Positions 25,647 to 33,908 are shown, counted from the first letter of the stretch. The stretch: 64,000 nt of DNA from Chlamydiota bacterium (GCA_012729785.1 JAAYCL010000042.1:59530-123529); one strand, 5' to 3'. The notes: generated from the sequence alone by a model not told the origin. Made by a program: numbers and translations.

Positions 25647-26462
25647 ATGCGTCCGGTCCTGTTCAGCGTCGGCCCCCTGACCGTCTACTGGTACGGGGTC
25701 TTCGTCGCCCTGGCGTTCCTCGCCGCTCTCGCCACCGCCGCGGGGCGGCTGAAACGGTACGGCTGGCGGCCGGAGATCGCCTACGACATCGGCATCTACG
25801 CCCTGCTGGCCGCGATCGCTGGATCGCGCCTCCTCTACATCCTCGAGGACCCGCGGGAGTTCCTCTCCTCCCCGCTGGAGATCTTCAAGGTCTGGAAGGG
25901 GGGGCTCTCGTTCCTCGGCGGCCTCGCCGGCGCCGTCCTGGCCGGCGCCGTCTACCTCCGCCTCCACCGGCTTCCGGTGCTCGCGGGGTTCGATCTCCTC
26001 GTCCCCTCCGTGGCGCTCGGGCACGCGGTGGGGCGCATCGGCTGCTTCCTGAACGGCTGCTGTTTCGGCGCGGCGTCCGGCGTGCCGTGGGCGGTCGTCT
26101 TCCCGGACGGGAGCGCGGCGCACGCGTACCAGCTCCGCGAGGCGGGGCTCCTGCCGCCGGGGAGCGCGTGGAGCATCCCGGTCCACCCCGTCCAGATCTA
26201 CGAGTCGCTCGCGGAGATCGGGATCTTCGTCGCGCTCTCGTGCTGCCTCCCGCGCAGCCGGTTCCGCGGCGAGATCTTCCTCCTGTACCTGTTTCTCTAC
26301 GGGATCGCCCGGTTCGTCCTCGAGGAGTTTCGCGCCGACACCCCCGCGATCCTCGCCGTGGGCCGGTCGGCCCTGAGCCTGCCGCAGCTGACGGGACTCG
26401 GGATGGCGCTGGTCTCCGCGGCGCTGATCCTCGCCGCGGGGCGGCGGCGCCAGGGGGCGTGA
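25647..26462 (+). CDS. lgt: Prolipoprotein diacylglyceryl transferase
   Basis: Lgt transfers diacylglycerol from phosphatidylglycerol to the lipobox Cys of prolipoproteins. The 271-residue polytopic protein carries the Lgt signature GHAVGRIGCFLNGCCFG with the catalytic Arg, the early YWYGVF motif and HPVQIYESLAE. The ATG at 25647 is preferred to the GTG at 25641 because the GGAAAGGGAG site is then well spaced. Together with lspA it would process the lipoproteins encoded elsewhere in this window (12166, 32464, 51443, 60340). Confidence 0.95.
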   Translation: MRPVLFSVGPLTVYWYGVFVALAFLAALATAAGRLKRYGWRPEIAYDIGIYALLAAIAGSRLLYILEDPREFLSSPLEIFKVWKGGLSFLGGLAGAVLAGAVYLRLHRLPVLAGFDLLVPSVALGHAVGRIGCFLNGCCFGAASGVPWAVVFPDGSAAHAYQLREAGLLPPGSAWSIPVHPVQIYESLAEIGIFVALSCCLPRSRFRGEIFLLYLFLYGIARFVLEEFRADTPAILAVGRSALSLPQLTGLGMALVSAALILAAGRRRQGA

Positions 26463-26471
26463 GCGGGGACG

Positions 26472-27422
26472 ATGGACACCGCGACGCGGTTCGAGACAGA
26501 CGCCGGGGGCGGCGGGGCGCGCCTCGACAGGTTCCTGGCGGAACGGATGGAGGGGGTGTCCCGCGCCGCGGTGCAGCGGCTGATCGCGGACCGGCGCGTC
26601 CTCGTGAACGGGAAGGCCGTCAAGGCGCACCAGCGCCTTCGACCGGGCGATCGGGTCGAGGTCTGCGTGCCGCCGCCCCGGCCGACGGGCATCCAAGCGG
26701 AGCCGGTCCCGCTCTCCGTCCTGTACGAGGACGACGATCTCCTCGTGGTGGACAAGCCGGCGGGGATGATCGTCCACCCGGCGGGGCGCATCGTCTCGGG
26801 GACGCTCGTCAACGCGCTCCTCGCCCGGTGCCCGGACCTGTCCGGGATCGGCGGCGCCCTGAAGCCGGGGATCGTGCACCGGCTTGACAAGGGCACGAGC
26901 GGCTGCATCGTCGTCGCCAAGGGCGACGAGGCGCACCGGCTGATCGCCGCCCAGTTCGCGCGCCGCGAGGTGTACAAGGAGTATCTCGCCGTCGTGCGCG
27001 GGGCCCCCCCTGCGAAACGGGGGATCGTCGAGGGATTGATCGCGCGGCACCCGGTGGAGCGGAAACGGATGGCGGTACGGAAGGACCGCGGCCGCCTCTC
27101 GGTCACCCGCTACGAGGTGCGGGAGCGGTTCGACGGATTCTCGCTCGTCTCGCTGCTGCCGGGCACGGGGAGGACGCACCAGATCCGGGTTCACATGGCG
27201 CACCTCGGCTGCCCGCTGCTCGGCGACACGCTCTACGGCGGACGGGGGGCGAAGCGGAGGGAGGGGCCGGAGGCGGAGCGGCCGATGCTCCACGCGCGGC
27301 GCCTCGGCTTCAGGCACCCGCGCACCGGGGCGGAGGTGCGGGTCGAGGCGCCCGTCCCCGAGGATTTGTTGCGGGTCCTCGCGGCGCTGCGGGCGAAAAC
27401 CGAATCCACCACGAGAGAGTAG
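26472..27422 (+). CDS. RluA-family 23S rRNA/tRNA pseudouridine synthase
   Basis: The 316-residue protein has an N-terminal S4 RNA-binding domain (about 16-70) and a pseudouridine synthase domain with the catalytic Asp139 in HRLDKGTSG (136-144) and GRTHQIRVHMAHLG. The S4 domain and size point to the RluD/RluC type, which modifies large-subunit rRNA, most likely RluD-like. Which uridines it modifies cannot be read from sequence. The gene follows lgt by ten bases. Confidence 0.92.
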   Translation: MDTATRFETDAGGGGARLDRFLAERMEGVSRAAVQRLIADRRVLVNGKAVKAHQRLRPGDRVEVCVPPPRPTGIQAEPVPLSVLYEDDDLLVVDKPAGMIVHPAGRIVSGTLVNALLARCPDLSGIGGALKPGIVHRLDKGTSGCIVVAKGDEAHRLIAAQFARREVYKEYLAVVRGAPPAKRGIVEGLIARHPVERKRMAVRKDRGRLSVTRYEVRERFDGFSLVSLLPGTGRTHQIRVHMAHLGCPLLGDTLYGGRGAKRREGPEAERPMLHARRLGFRHPRTGAEVRVEAPVPEDLLRVLAALRAKTESTTRE

Positions 27423-27426
27423 AAAC

Positions 27427-28422
27427 GTGAGACGGGCAGCCGTTCCTCTGTATCCGCTCAGGTTCGAGCCGATCTGCAAGGAGAAGGTCTGGGGCGGGCG
27501 GCGCATCGAGGGCGTCTACGGGCGCCCCCTGGCGCCGGGCGCCCGCGTCGGGGAGTCGTGGGAGATCGCCGACCATGGGGGGGACGTGAGCCGCGTGGCG
27601 GAGGGGCCGCTGGCGGGCCGTTCCCTGCGGGAGCTCGTCGCGGAGGATCCCGAACGGATCCTCGGCGAAGCGCTCGCCGCCCGCCGCTTCGACCGGTTCC
27701 CGCTGCTCTTCAAGCTCCTCGACGCCTCGGCGCACCTCTCCGTCCAGGTCCACCCGCCGGACGGCTACGCGGCGGGGCACGAGCGCGGCGAGTGGGGGAA
27801 GACGGAACTCTGGTACGTCGCGGCCGCGGAGCGGGGGGCGGCGCTGCTCTGCGGGCTCCGGCCGGGGCTGGGGCGGGAAGAGTTGACGCGGGCGCTCGCG
27901 GAGGGCCGCGTCGACGGGTGCCTCAGGCGGATCGCGGTGAAGCCGGGAGACGCGCTCTTCGTGCCGGCGGGGATGGTGCACGCCGTCTGCGCGGGCGTCC
28001 TCCTGTTCGAGATCGAGGAGAACTCGGACGTCACCTACCGGCTCTTCGACTGGGGGCGCGCGGGGCGGCCGTTGCACCTGGCCAAGGCGCTCGAGGTCGT
28101 CGACTTCGACCTCCGCCTCGATCCGCTGGTCTGCGCCCGGTGGGAGGAGGGGGACGGTTTCCGCGCCGCGCCCCTCGCCCGCTGCCGCCACTTCGCCGCG
28201 ACCGTCTGCGAGGTGCGGGGGCGGATCTCCTCCTCCTGCGCGGGGGAGCGGTTCCGGGTGCTCGCCGTCGCCTCGGGGCGCGGGCTCCTGCGCCACGGGG
28301 GCCCATGCGGCGAAGTCGTCCTCCGCGGCGGCGACCATCTCCTGCTCCCGGCGGCGCTGGGCGACTACACGGTGGAGGCGGAAGGGGCGGGGATGGTCCT
28401 GCTCCAGACGGAGGTTCCATAG
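27427..28422 (+). CDS. manA: Mannose-6-phosphate isomerase, class I
   Basis: ManA interconverts fructose-6-phosphate and mannose-6-phosphate, feeding GDP-mannose and mannosylated glycans. The 331-residue cupin enzyme shows the short class I form: KEKVWGG near the start, the zinc-ligand motif SVQVHPPD, GKTELWYV, and HAVCAGVLLFEIEENSD. The start is GTG, four bases after the preceding stop; an AGAG stretch before it is a poor ribosome site, so translation may be coupled. Confidence 0.93.
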   Translation: MRRAAVPLYPLRFEPICKEKVWGGRRIEGVYGRPLAPGARVGESWEIADHGGDVSRVAEGPLAGRSLRELVAEDPERILGEALAARRFDRFPLLFKLLDASAHLSVQVHPPDGYAAGHERGEWGKTELWYVAAAERGAALLCGLRPGLGREELTRALAEGRVDGCLRRIAVKPGDALFVPAGMVHAVCAGVLLFEIEENSDVTYRLFDWGRAGRPLHLAKALEVVDFDLRLDPLVCARWEEGDGFRAAPLARCRHFAATVCEVRGRISSSCAGERFRVLAVASGRGLLRHGGPCGEVVLRGGDHLLLPAALGDYTVEAEGAGMVLLQTEVP

Positions 28423-28425
28423 CGC

Positions 28426-29301
28426 ATGAAGAGCATGACCGGCTACGGCGAGGGGACGGCGAGAGGTCCGTTCGGACGCTGCAGCGTCCAGATCCAGAGC
28501 GTCAACGGGAGGTACTTCAAGCTCACGGCGAACATCCCGCGGGAGATCGCCCCGTTCGAGCCGAGGATACGCAGCTATCTGCAGGAGCGGACCGGCCGGG
28601 GCCAGGTCACCGCCTACGTGATCTTCACCCCCCCCGAGGGGAGCACGGAACGCGTGGTGATCGACCGGCGCGCCTGCCGGGAGCTGGCCGCGCAGCTCAG
28701 GAACGTGGGCGCGTGGCTCCGTCTCGAGGGGGGGCTCGATCTCTCCACGCTCGTCGCCACGGGAGCGGTCGTCCGCACCGAGATGGCGAATCTCGCGCGG
28801 CGCCCGGTCTGGGGGCTCGTCCGCCGCGCCCTCGCCGTCGCCTGCGACGACCTCGCGCGGAGCCAGGAGCGCGAGGGGAGCCGGCTGGCGGGCGATTTCG
28901 TCAGGCGCTGGAGACGGGTGGACTCGTTGATCGCCCGGATCGACGCCCTCCGCGCGCAGAGCACGCGGCGCTACGAGGAGAAGATCCGCAGGAAGGTGCG
29001 CACGGTGCTCGAGGGCGCCTCGTACGACGAGGCGCGGCTGCTCGCCGAGGTGAGCCTTTACGCCGACAAGGTGGACATCACGGAGGAGATCGTGCGCCTG
29101 CGGAGCCACATGAAGAGCTTCCGCGCGCTCCTCGCCGCGAACGGGGAGGTCGGCAAGAAGCTGGACTTCACGATGCAGGAGATCCAGCGCGAGGTGAACA
29201 CCTCGGCGAACAAGGCCAACGACGCGCGCATCTCGACCTTCGCCATCAAGATCAAGGCGGAGCTGGAGAAGATCCGGGAACAGCTCCAGAACATCCAGTA
29301 G
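28426..29301 (+). CDS. yicC: YicC/YloC family endoribonuclease
   Basis: YicC-family proteins are RNases implicated in RNA turnover and stress responses. The 291-residue protein begins with the invariant MKSMTGYGEG and ends with the conserved helix GKKLDFTMQEIQREVNTSANKAND. GGAGG lies 11 bases upstream, inside the end of manA. The yicC-gmk pairing is widespread. Confidence 0.93.
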   Translation: MKSMTGYGEGTARGPFGRCSVQIQSVNGRYFKLTANIPREIAPFEPRIRSYLQERTGRGQVTAYVIFTPPEGSTERVVIDRRACRELAAQLRNVGAWLRLEGGLDLSTLVATGAVVRTEMANLARRPVWGLVRRALAVACDDLARSQEREGSRLAGDFVRRWRRVDSLIARIDALRAQSTRRYEEKIRRKVRTVLEGASYDEARLLAEVSLYADKVDITEEIVRLRSHMKSFRALLAANGEVGKKLDFTMQEIQREVNTSANKANDARISTFAIKIKAELEKIREQLQNIQ

Positions 29302-29347
29302 CGCCGCCGGGCGTTTCCGGTTGCCAGTTTCCCGGGAGTAAGGTTTA

Positions 29348-29968
29348 ATGATGCGAGGATCCATGCGCACCGGCATACTGTTCGTCATCACCGCCCCGTC
29401 GGGGGCCGGCAAGACCACGCTGCTCGACCTTCTCCTGAAGGAGGTCCCGCTCCTCGACTACTCGGTCTCCGTCACCACCCGCGGCCCGCGGCGCGGCGAG
29501 GTGGACGGCAAGGCGTACCATTTCACGACCCGGGTCAGATTCGAGGAGCTGCTCGCCGCCGGCGAGTTCCTCGAACACGCCCTCGTCTACGACAACTACT
29601 ACGGCACGCGGAGGAGCGTGATAGACAAGACGCTGGCGGCGGGGCGGGACGTCATCCTCGACATAGACGTCCGCGGCGCGCTCCAGGTGATGGAGAAGGA
29701 CTGCCCGGCGGTCTTCATCTACATCCTCCCCCCCTCGATGCGGGAGCTCGAACGCCGGCTGCGGGGGAGGGCGACCGACGCGGAGGAGGTCATCCAGAAA
29801 CGCCTTTCGCTCGCCCGCGAGGAGATGGGCTACGCGGGGCGGTACGACTACGTCGTCGTGAACGACCAACTCGACACGGCGTGCGGGGAGCTGAAGGCGG
29901 TCATCGCCGCGGAGCGCCTGCGCGCGGCCCGCAACGCGAAGCTGATCGAAAGGATACGCACGGGATGA
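29348..29968 (+). CDS. gmk: Guanylate kinase
   Basis: Gmk phosphorylates GMP to GDP. The P-loop is APSGAGKTTLL, followed by the GMP-binding VTTRGPRRGEVDGKAYHF and EFLEHALVYDNYYGT. At 206 residues the length is normal. The ATG at 29348 has GGAG nine bases upstream; the ATG at 29363 would begin closer to the family N terminus and is also possible. Its TGA overlaps the coaC start. rpoZ, often found between gmk and coaBC, is absent. Confidence 0.94.
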   Translation: MMRGSMRTGILFVITAPSGAGKTTLLDLLLKEVPLLDYSVSVTTRGPRRGEVDGKAYHFTTRVRFEELLAAGEFLEHALVYDNYYGTRRSVIDKTLAAGRDVILDIDVRGALQVMEKDCPAVFIYILPPSMRELERRLRGRATDAEEVIQKRLSLAREEMGYAGRYDYVVVNDQLDTACGELKAVIAAERLRAARNAKLIERIRTG

Positions 29969-30531
29969 AGAAGCCCAACGCCGCCCGCCCGCCGTTGTCG
30001 GGCAGGAAGGTCCTCGTCGGGGTATGCGGGGGGATCGCCGCGTACAAGGCGTGCGAGCTCGTGCGCCGGCTGACGAAGGCCGGCGCCGAGGTGCGGGTCG
30101 TGATGACCCGGGCCGCGCGCGAGTTCGTCGCGCCGCTCACCTTCAGGACGCTCTCGCGCGCCCCCGTGGTGTCGGAGCTCTTCGACTCGCCCCCCGAGTT
30201 CGACCCGGTCCATATCAGTCTCGCCGAATGGGCCGACGTCGTGCTGATCGCCCCGGCGACCGCCAACGTCATAGGGAAGATCGCCTGCGGCATCGCCGAC
30301 GACCTCCTCTCCTGCACCGTCATGGCCGCACGCCCGCCGGTCGTCGTCGCCCCGGCGATGAACGAGGCGATGTGGCGCAGCGCCGCCGTCCGCCGGAACG
30401 TGGCGCTCCTGAAACGCCGCGGCTTCCTGATCGTCGGCCCGGAGGAGGGGCGCCTCGCCTGCGGCAGCGAGGGGCCGGGGAGGCTCGCGGAGGTCGACGA
30501 GCTGTACAAGGCGGTCGAGAGGCTGGTGTGA
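29965..30531 (+). CDS. coaC: Phosphopantothenoylcysteine decarboxylase (stand-alone CoaC)
   Basis: This flavoprotein decarboxylates 4'-phosphopantothenoyl-L-cysteine in CoA synthesis. The 188-residue protein is the N-terminal half of the usual CoaBC: the FMN site GVCGGIAAYKACELVR, the catalytic His in DPVHISLAEWAD, the PAMN motif, and the active-site Cys region RLACGSEGPGRL. It ends with a normal stop just before coaB, which begins in a different frame. Either the fusion is naturally split here or a frameshift separates the halves. Confidence 0.9.
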   Translation: MKKPNAARPPLSGRKVLVGVCGGIAAYKACELVRRLTKAGAEVRVVMTRAAREFVAPLTFRTLSRAPVVSELFDSPPEFDPVHISLAEWADVVLIAPATANVIGKIACGIADDLLSCTVMAARPPVVVAPAMNEAMWRSAAVRRNVALLKRRGFLIVGPEEGRLACGSEGPGRLAEVDELYKAVERLV

Positions 30532-30532
30532 G

Positions 30533-31210
30533 GTGACCGTCCGTTTCCTCGTCACCGCGGGCCCCACCCGCGAGTACCTCGACCCGGTTCGCTTCATCTC
30601 CAACCCATCCAGCGGGAGGATGGGCTACGCGGTCGCGGAGGCGGCGCTCCGGGCGGGGGGGCGCGTCACCCTGGTGAGCGGCCCGGTCGCGCTCGTCCCC
30701 CCCGCGGGGGTTCGTCTCATCGAGGTCGAGACGGCGGAGGAGATGCGCCGGGCGGTGCGGGACGAGGCGGCCGGCGCCGACGTGGTCGTGATGGCGGCCG
30801 CGGTGGCGGACTACCGCCCCGCCCGGCGTTCCCGCCGCAAGTTGAAGAAGGGGCCGTCCTCCCTCTCCGTGCGGATGGTGAGGACGCCCGACATCCTCGC
30901 CGAGCTGGGGCGGAGGCGGGGAAAGGCGCTGCTGGTCGGGTTCGCGGCGGAGACGGGGGACCCGGCCCGGGAGGCGGCGCGGAAGCTCGCGCAGAAGGGC
31001 CTCGACCTCGTCATCGGGAACGACGTTTCGCGGCGCGGTTCGGGATTCGGCAGCGGTTTCAACGAGGCCGTGTTCGTCGGCCGAAACGGGGAGTGCGAAC
31101 GGCTTCCGCGGATGCGGAAGGAGCGGCTGGCGCGGCTGATCGTGCGCCGCTGTCTCGCCCTGCGGGGCTCTGGTGCCGGAGGCCGGACTCGAACCGGCAC
31201 GCCCGCCTGA
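30533..31210 (+). CDS. coaB: Phosphopantothenate--cysteine ligase (stand-alone CoaB domain)
   Basis: CoaB joins 4'-phosphopantothenate and cysteine using a nucleotide. The 225-residue frame contains the CoaB signature VTAGPTREYLDPVRFISNPSSGRMG, the motif AAAVADYRP, and the NDVSRRGSGFGS loop. It starts at a GTG one base after the coaC stop. The last 13 codons run antisense into the tRNA-Leu gene (31171-31262), so the C-terminal tail GAGGRTRTGTPA is read from the tRNA complement. The protein lacks any stop before the tRNA. Confidence 0.88.
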   Translation: MTVRFLVTAGPTREYLDPVRFISNPSSGRMGYAVAEAALRAGGRVTLVSGPVALVPPAGVRLIEVETAEEMRRAVRDEAAGADVVVMAAAVADYRPARRSRRKLKKGPSSLSVRMVRTPDILAELGRRRGKALLVGFAAETGDPAREAARKLAQKGLDLVIGNDVSRRGSGFGSGFNEAVFVGRNGECERLPRMRKERLARLIVRRCLALRGSGAGGRTRTGTPA

Positions 31211-31262
31211 AGCGGACTCGGGATTTTAAGTCCCGTATGTCTGCCAATTCCATCACTCCGGC
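31171..31262 (-). tRNA. tRNA-Leu (UAA)
   Basis: On the minus strand the sequence folds as a class II tRNA. The acceptor stem is GCCGGAG paired with CTCCGGC, the anticodon loop CTTAAAA gives UAA, a long variable arm is typical of Leu, the T loop is TTCGAGT, and CCA is encoded. It is antisense to the 3' end of coaB. Confidence 0.95.
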
Positions 31263-31278
31263 GCCCGCAGCCGGGGGC

Positions 31279-31307
31279 ATTATCGCATCACCGGGTCGGT
31301 TTTCCAA
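31279..31307 (-). promoter_or_regulatory. Promoter for tRNA-Leu
   Basis: On the minus strand TTGGAA (complement of 31302-31307) and GATAAT (complement of 31279-31284) have a 17-base spacer, 17 bases upstream of the tRNA 5' end. Confidence 0.65.
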
Positions 31308-31326
31308 GCGACAAGGGGAGAGACAC

Positions 31327-32448
31327 ATGGAACGGGTTGACGTCACCATCGTGGGCGCGGGCGTCGTCGGGCTCGCGATCGCCGCGGAGCTCGCCGAAGA
31401 GGGGCTCGACTCCGCGGTCGTCGAGCGCCACGACTCCTTCGGGAGGGAGTGCAGCAGCCGCAACAGCGAGGTCGTCCACGCCGGCATCTACTACCCGCGG
31501 GGTTCGCGCAAGGCCTCCCTCTGCGTGGAGGGGCGCCGGGAGCTCTACCGGCTCCTCGAGGAGCGCGGGATCCCGTTCCGGAAAACGGGCAAGCTCATCG
31601 TCGCGTGGGACCGGTCGCAGGTGCCGACACTCGAAAAGCTCAAGGCGCAGGGCGACCAGAACGGGGTCGAGGGGCTCCGCCTTCTCGGCCGGGCGGAGAC
31701 GGCGGCGCTCGAGCCCGACATCCGCGCCGAGGCGGGGCTCCTGTCGCCGGAGACGGGGATATTCGACACGCACCGTTTCATGGCCTTTCTCGAGAAGAAG
31801 GCGTCGCGGCGGGCGACGATCGCCTACCGGTGCGAGGCCGTCGGCATCGCGAAGGAGCCGGGCGGCTACACGGTGCGCGTCCGGGACGCCGACGGCGAGG
31901 AGTACCGGTTCGAGAGCCGCCTGGTCGTCAACGCCGCGGGCCTCGGCGCCGCGCGCGTCGCCGAGATGGCGGGCATCGACACCGCCGCCGCCGGCTACAC
32001 GATCAGCCCGTGCAAGGGGGAGTATTTCAGTCTCGGGCGCGGGAAGGGGAGGGGGCTCCGGCACCTGATCTACCCGCCCCCCACAGATATCAGTCTCGGG
32101 GTGCACACCGTGCTCGACCTGCAGGGCGGGGTGAAGCTGGGCCCGAACGCGTTCTACGTCAACGACGATTCAGACTACGCGGTGGACGAGGGGCACCGCA
32201 GGGAGTTCTTCCTCGGGGCGCGGGAATACCTGCCGTTCATCGAGGAGGAAGACCTCTCGCCCGACATGGCCGGGATACGGCCGAAGCTCTACCGGACCGG
32301 CGAACCGCAGCGGGACTTCGTGATCCGGGAGGAGGCGGACAAGGGGCTCGAGGGATTCATCAACCTGCTGGGGCTGGAGTCGCCCGCCCTCACCGCGTCG
32401 CTGGCCATAGGGCGGCTGGTGGGGCGGATGGTGAAGGCGGCCGGGTGA
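31327..32448 (+). CDS. lhgO: FAD-dependent oxidoreductase, L-2-hydroxyglutarate oxidase (LhgO) type
   Basis: The family oxidises L-2-hydroxyglutarate to 2-oxoglutarate, either a metabolite-repair reaction or a step in lysine/glutarate breakdown. The 373-residue protein opens with the dinucleotide-binding VTIVGAGVVGLAIAAEL and has the family phrases SSRNSEVVHAGIYYP, GLLSPETGIFD and FVNAAGLGA-like VVNAAGLGA. A strong GGGGAG site fixes the ATG at 31327. DAO-family relatives with other substrates cannot be excluded, but the SSRNSEVVHAGIYYP stretch is characteristic of the LhgO group. Confidence 0.88.
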   Translation: MERVDVTIVGAGVVGLAIAAELAEEGLDSAVVERHDSFGRECSSRNSEVVHAGIYYPRGSRKASLCVEGRRELYRLLEERGIPFRKTGKLIVAWDRSQVPTLEKLKAQGDQNGVEGLRLLGRAETAALEPDIRAEAGLLSPETGIFDTHRFMAFLEKKASRRATIAYRCEAVGIAKEPGGYTVRVRDADGEEYRFESRLVVNAAGLGAARVAEMAGIDTAAAGYTISPCKGEYFSLGRGKGRGLRHLIYPPPTDISLGVHTVLDLQGGVKLGPNAFYVNDDSDYAVDEGHRREFFLGAREYLPFIEEEDLSPDMAGIRPKLYRTGEPQRDFVIREEADKGLEGFINLLGLESPALTASLAIGRLVGRMVKAAG

Positions 32449-32463
32449 GGCGAACGCCCCCGG

Positions 32464-32682
32464 TCACTTGACGAACGAAGGGGAGACCACGTCGTCCGGC
32501 GCCTCTCGGAGCATCGACCCGGCGGTCTCCGGCACCACCAGTTCGTCCCCGAAGGGGGCCGACGGCCCTGTTCTGAACGCGGGTATCCTCGGCGCCGCGG
32601 CCTGCGGGACGCAGCCGGCGGAGACGGCGGCCGCGACGGTCGCGAGGAAAAGCCGCGGCCTTGAGATGCGGAACTGCTTCAT
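32464..32682 (-). CDS. Small predicted lipoprotein
   Basis: This 72-residue protein has a basic N terminus, a hydrophobic core and a lipobox-like VSAGC (Cys24), then a short proline-rich mature part without a recognisable domain. A purine-rich GGGGGGC stretch precedes the ATG. It lies between the LhgO-type gene (convergent) and tRNA-Cys (same strand). It looks like a genuine small outer-surface or periplasm-facing lipoprotein, but conservation cannot be tested here. Confidence 0.6.
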   Translation of the reverse strand: MKQFRISRPRLFLATVAAAVSAGCVPQAAAPRIPAFRTGPSAPFGDELVVPETAGSMLREAPDDVVSPSFVK

Positions 32683-32716
32683 TGGCGAACGCCCCCCGGT
32701 GTCTGCGAGAGAAGAT

Positions 32717-32791
32717 GGAGGCGGCGGTCGGAGTTGAACCGACGAATAGAGGTTTTGCAGACCTCCGCCTTAGCCACTTGGCTACGCCGCC
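32717..32791 (-). tRNA. tRNA-Cys (GCA)
   Basis: On the minus strand the acceptor stem GGCGGCG pairs with CGCCGCC, the anticodon loop CTGCAAA gives GCA, the T loop is TTCAACT, and CCA is encoded. D-arm residues AGCCAAGTGGCTAAGG are normal. Confidence 0.95.
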
Positions 32792-32807
32792 GCTATTCTC
32801 GACACGT

Positions 32808-32837
32808 AGGGTAGCACAGCTGCCCGCCGCGCCGCAA
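32808..32837 (-). promoter_or_regulatory. Promoter for tRNA-Cys
   Basis: On the minus strand TTGCGG (complement of 32832-32837) and TACCCT (complement of 32808-32813) have an 18-base spacer just upstream of the tRNA. It is divergent from the rplM promoter. Confidence 0.55.
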
Positions 32838-32878
32838 CAGTATCCGCACCGCCGGGCCGCATTTGCCGCATTTGGCGG

Positions 32879-32907
32879 TTGACGCCCGGCACGCGGGATG
32901 GTAGAGT
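32879..32907 (+). promoter_or_regulatory. Sigma-70 type promoter for rplM-rpsI
   Basis: TTGACG (32879-32884) and TAGAGT (32902-32907) have a 17-base spacer, followed after 17 bases by GGGAGG and the rplM GTG. Confidence 0.7.
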
Positions 32908-32938
32908 CCGTCTCCGCACTCAATGGGAGGAATCGCGG

Positions 32939-33367
32939 GTGAAGACCTATATGGCCCGGACGGGCGAGATTTCCAGGAAATGGCACCTGATCGACGCCGA
33001 CGGGCAGGTGCTCGGACGGATGGCCACGAGGATCGCCGATCTCCTGCGCGGCAAGGGGAAGGCGGAGTTCACCCCCCACGTGGACACGGGGGATTTCGTG
33101 GTCGTGATCAATGCGGCGAAGGTGAAGCTCACGGGCAAGAAGGATCTCCAGAAGACCTACACCCGCTACTCGGGCTACCCAGGCGGGCTCAAGACGATAC
33201 CGGTGGCGCGGGTCCGCGAGCGGCACCCGGAGCGGCTTGTCGAACACGCGGTGGCCGGGATGATGCCCAAGAACAAGCTCGGGCGCGCCCTGCTTTCGAA
33301 ACTCAAGGTCTACGCGGGGTCCGAGCATCCGCACGCGGCGCAGAAGCCCGCCGCGGCGGCGCGGTGA
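32939..33367 (+). CDS. rplM: 50S ribosomal protein L13
   Basis: L13 is an early-assembly protein of the large ribosomal subunit. From the GTG at 32939 the product is 142 residues, the canonical length, and begins [19 protein letters not shown]. It includes [15 protein letters not shown] and [20 protein letters not shown] is eight bases upstream. It forms the universal rplM-rpsI pair with the next gene. Confidence 0.98.
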   Translation: MKTYMARTGEISRKWHLIDADGQVLGRMATRIADLLRGKGKAEFTPHVDTGDFVVVINAAKVKLTGKKDLQKTYTRYSGYPGGLKTIPVARVRERHPERLVEHAVAGMMPKNKLGRALLSKLKVYAGSEHPHAAQKPAAAAR

Positions 33368-33390
33368 CCGAGCGTTCCACGGAGGGGAAG

Positions 33391-33789
33391 ATGACGGTGC
33401 AGCACGCGGCGGTGAGAACCACCGGGAGACGGAAGACGGCGGTTGCGACGGTGCGGCTCGCGCCGGGCACCGGGCTGATGACGGTGAACGGCGTCCCGAT
33501 CGAGCGCTACTTCCGGACCGAGGAGATGCGGGTGATCGTGGCGCAGCCGCTCACGGTCACGAAAACGAAGGAGAAGTACGACGTCACCGCCGTCGTCAAG
33601 GGCGGCGGGCTGATGGGGCAGGTGGGGGCGCTTCGGCACGGGCTCGCGCGCGCGATCTCCCGCCACGACGAGACGATGCGCCAGAGCCTCAAGCAGGCGG
33701 GACTCCTCACGCGCGATCCCCGCGCGAAGGAGAGGAAGAAGTACGGACGCCCGGGGGCGCGGAAGAGATTCCAGTTCTCCAAGCGCTGA
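33391..33789 (+). CDS. rpsI: 30S ribosomal protein S9
   Basis: S9 contacts tRNA in the small-subunit P site through its C-terminal tail. The 132-residue product has [29 protein letters not shown] and the invariant ending [23 protein letters not shown] precedes the ATG at 33391; the GTG at 33364 that overlaps the rplM stop is a less likely start. Confidence 0.98.
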   Translation: MTVQHAAVRTTGRRKTAVATVRLAPGTGLMTVNGVPIERYFRTEEMRVIVAQPLTVTKTKEKYDVTAVVKGGGLMGQVGALRHGLARAISRHDETMRQSLKQAGLLTRDPRAKERKKYGRPGARKRFQFSKR

Positions 33790-33810
33790 GCGGATGCGGG
33801 GCGAACACGC

Positions 33811-33848
33811 ACGGGGCAGGGCCGGACGCCGGCGCCTGCCCCGTTTGT
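33811..33848 (+). terminator. Rho-independent terminator after rpsI
   Basis: ACGGGGCAGG (33811-33820) pairs perfectly with CCTGCCCCGT (33835-33844), with a further GC inner stem, and is followed by TTTGT. This is the most convincing intrinsic terminator in the window. Confidence 0.8.
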
Positions 33849-33859
33849 CACTGTTTTCA

Positions 33860-33887
33860 TTGACACCGGGTGCGGCGATACTATAAT
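33860..33887 (+). promoter_or_regulatory. Consensus sigma-70 promoter for the arginine operon
   Basis: TTGACA (33860-33865) and TATAAT (33882-33887), both perfect consensus, have a 16-base spacer, 22 bases ahead of argC. No ARG box palindrome is evident around it. Confidence 0.85.
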
Positions 33888-33908
33888 GCCGCCCAGCGAG
33901 GTGAATCG

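Noticed and set aside
21747-27506. Minus-strand open frame of about 1900 codons opposite ileS to rlu
   Set aside because: Same artefact of high third-position GC; composition is not protein-like and it overlaps six solid genes.
29321-29349. Promoter-like TTGCCA-N17-TTTAAT before gmk
   Set aside because: The -10 box would overlap the preferred gmk start codon; the pattern may be chance within a coupled yicC-gmk operon.
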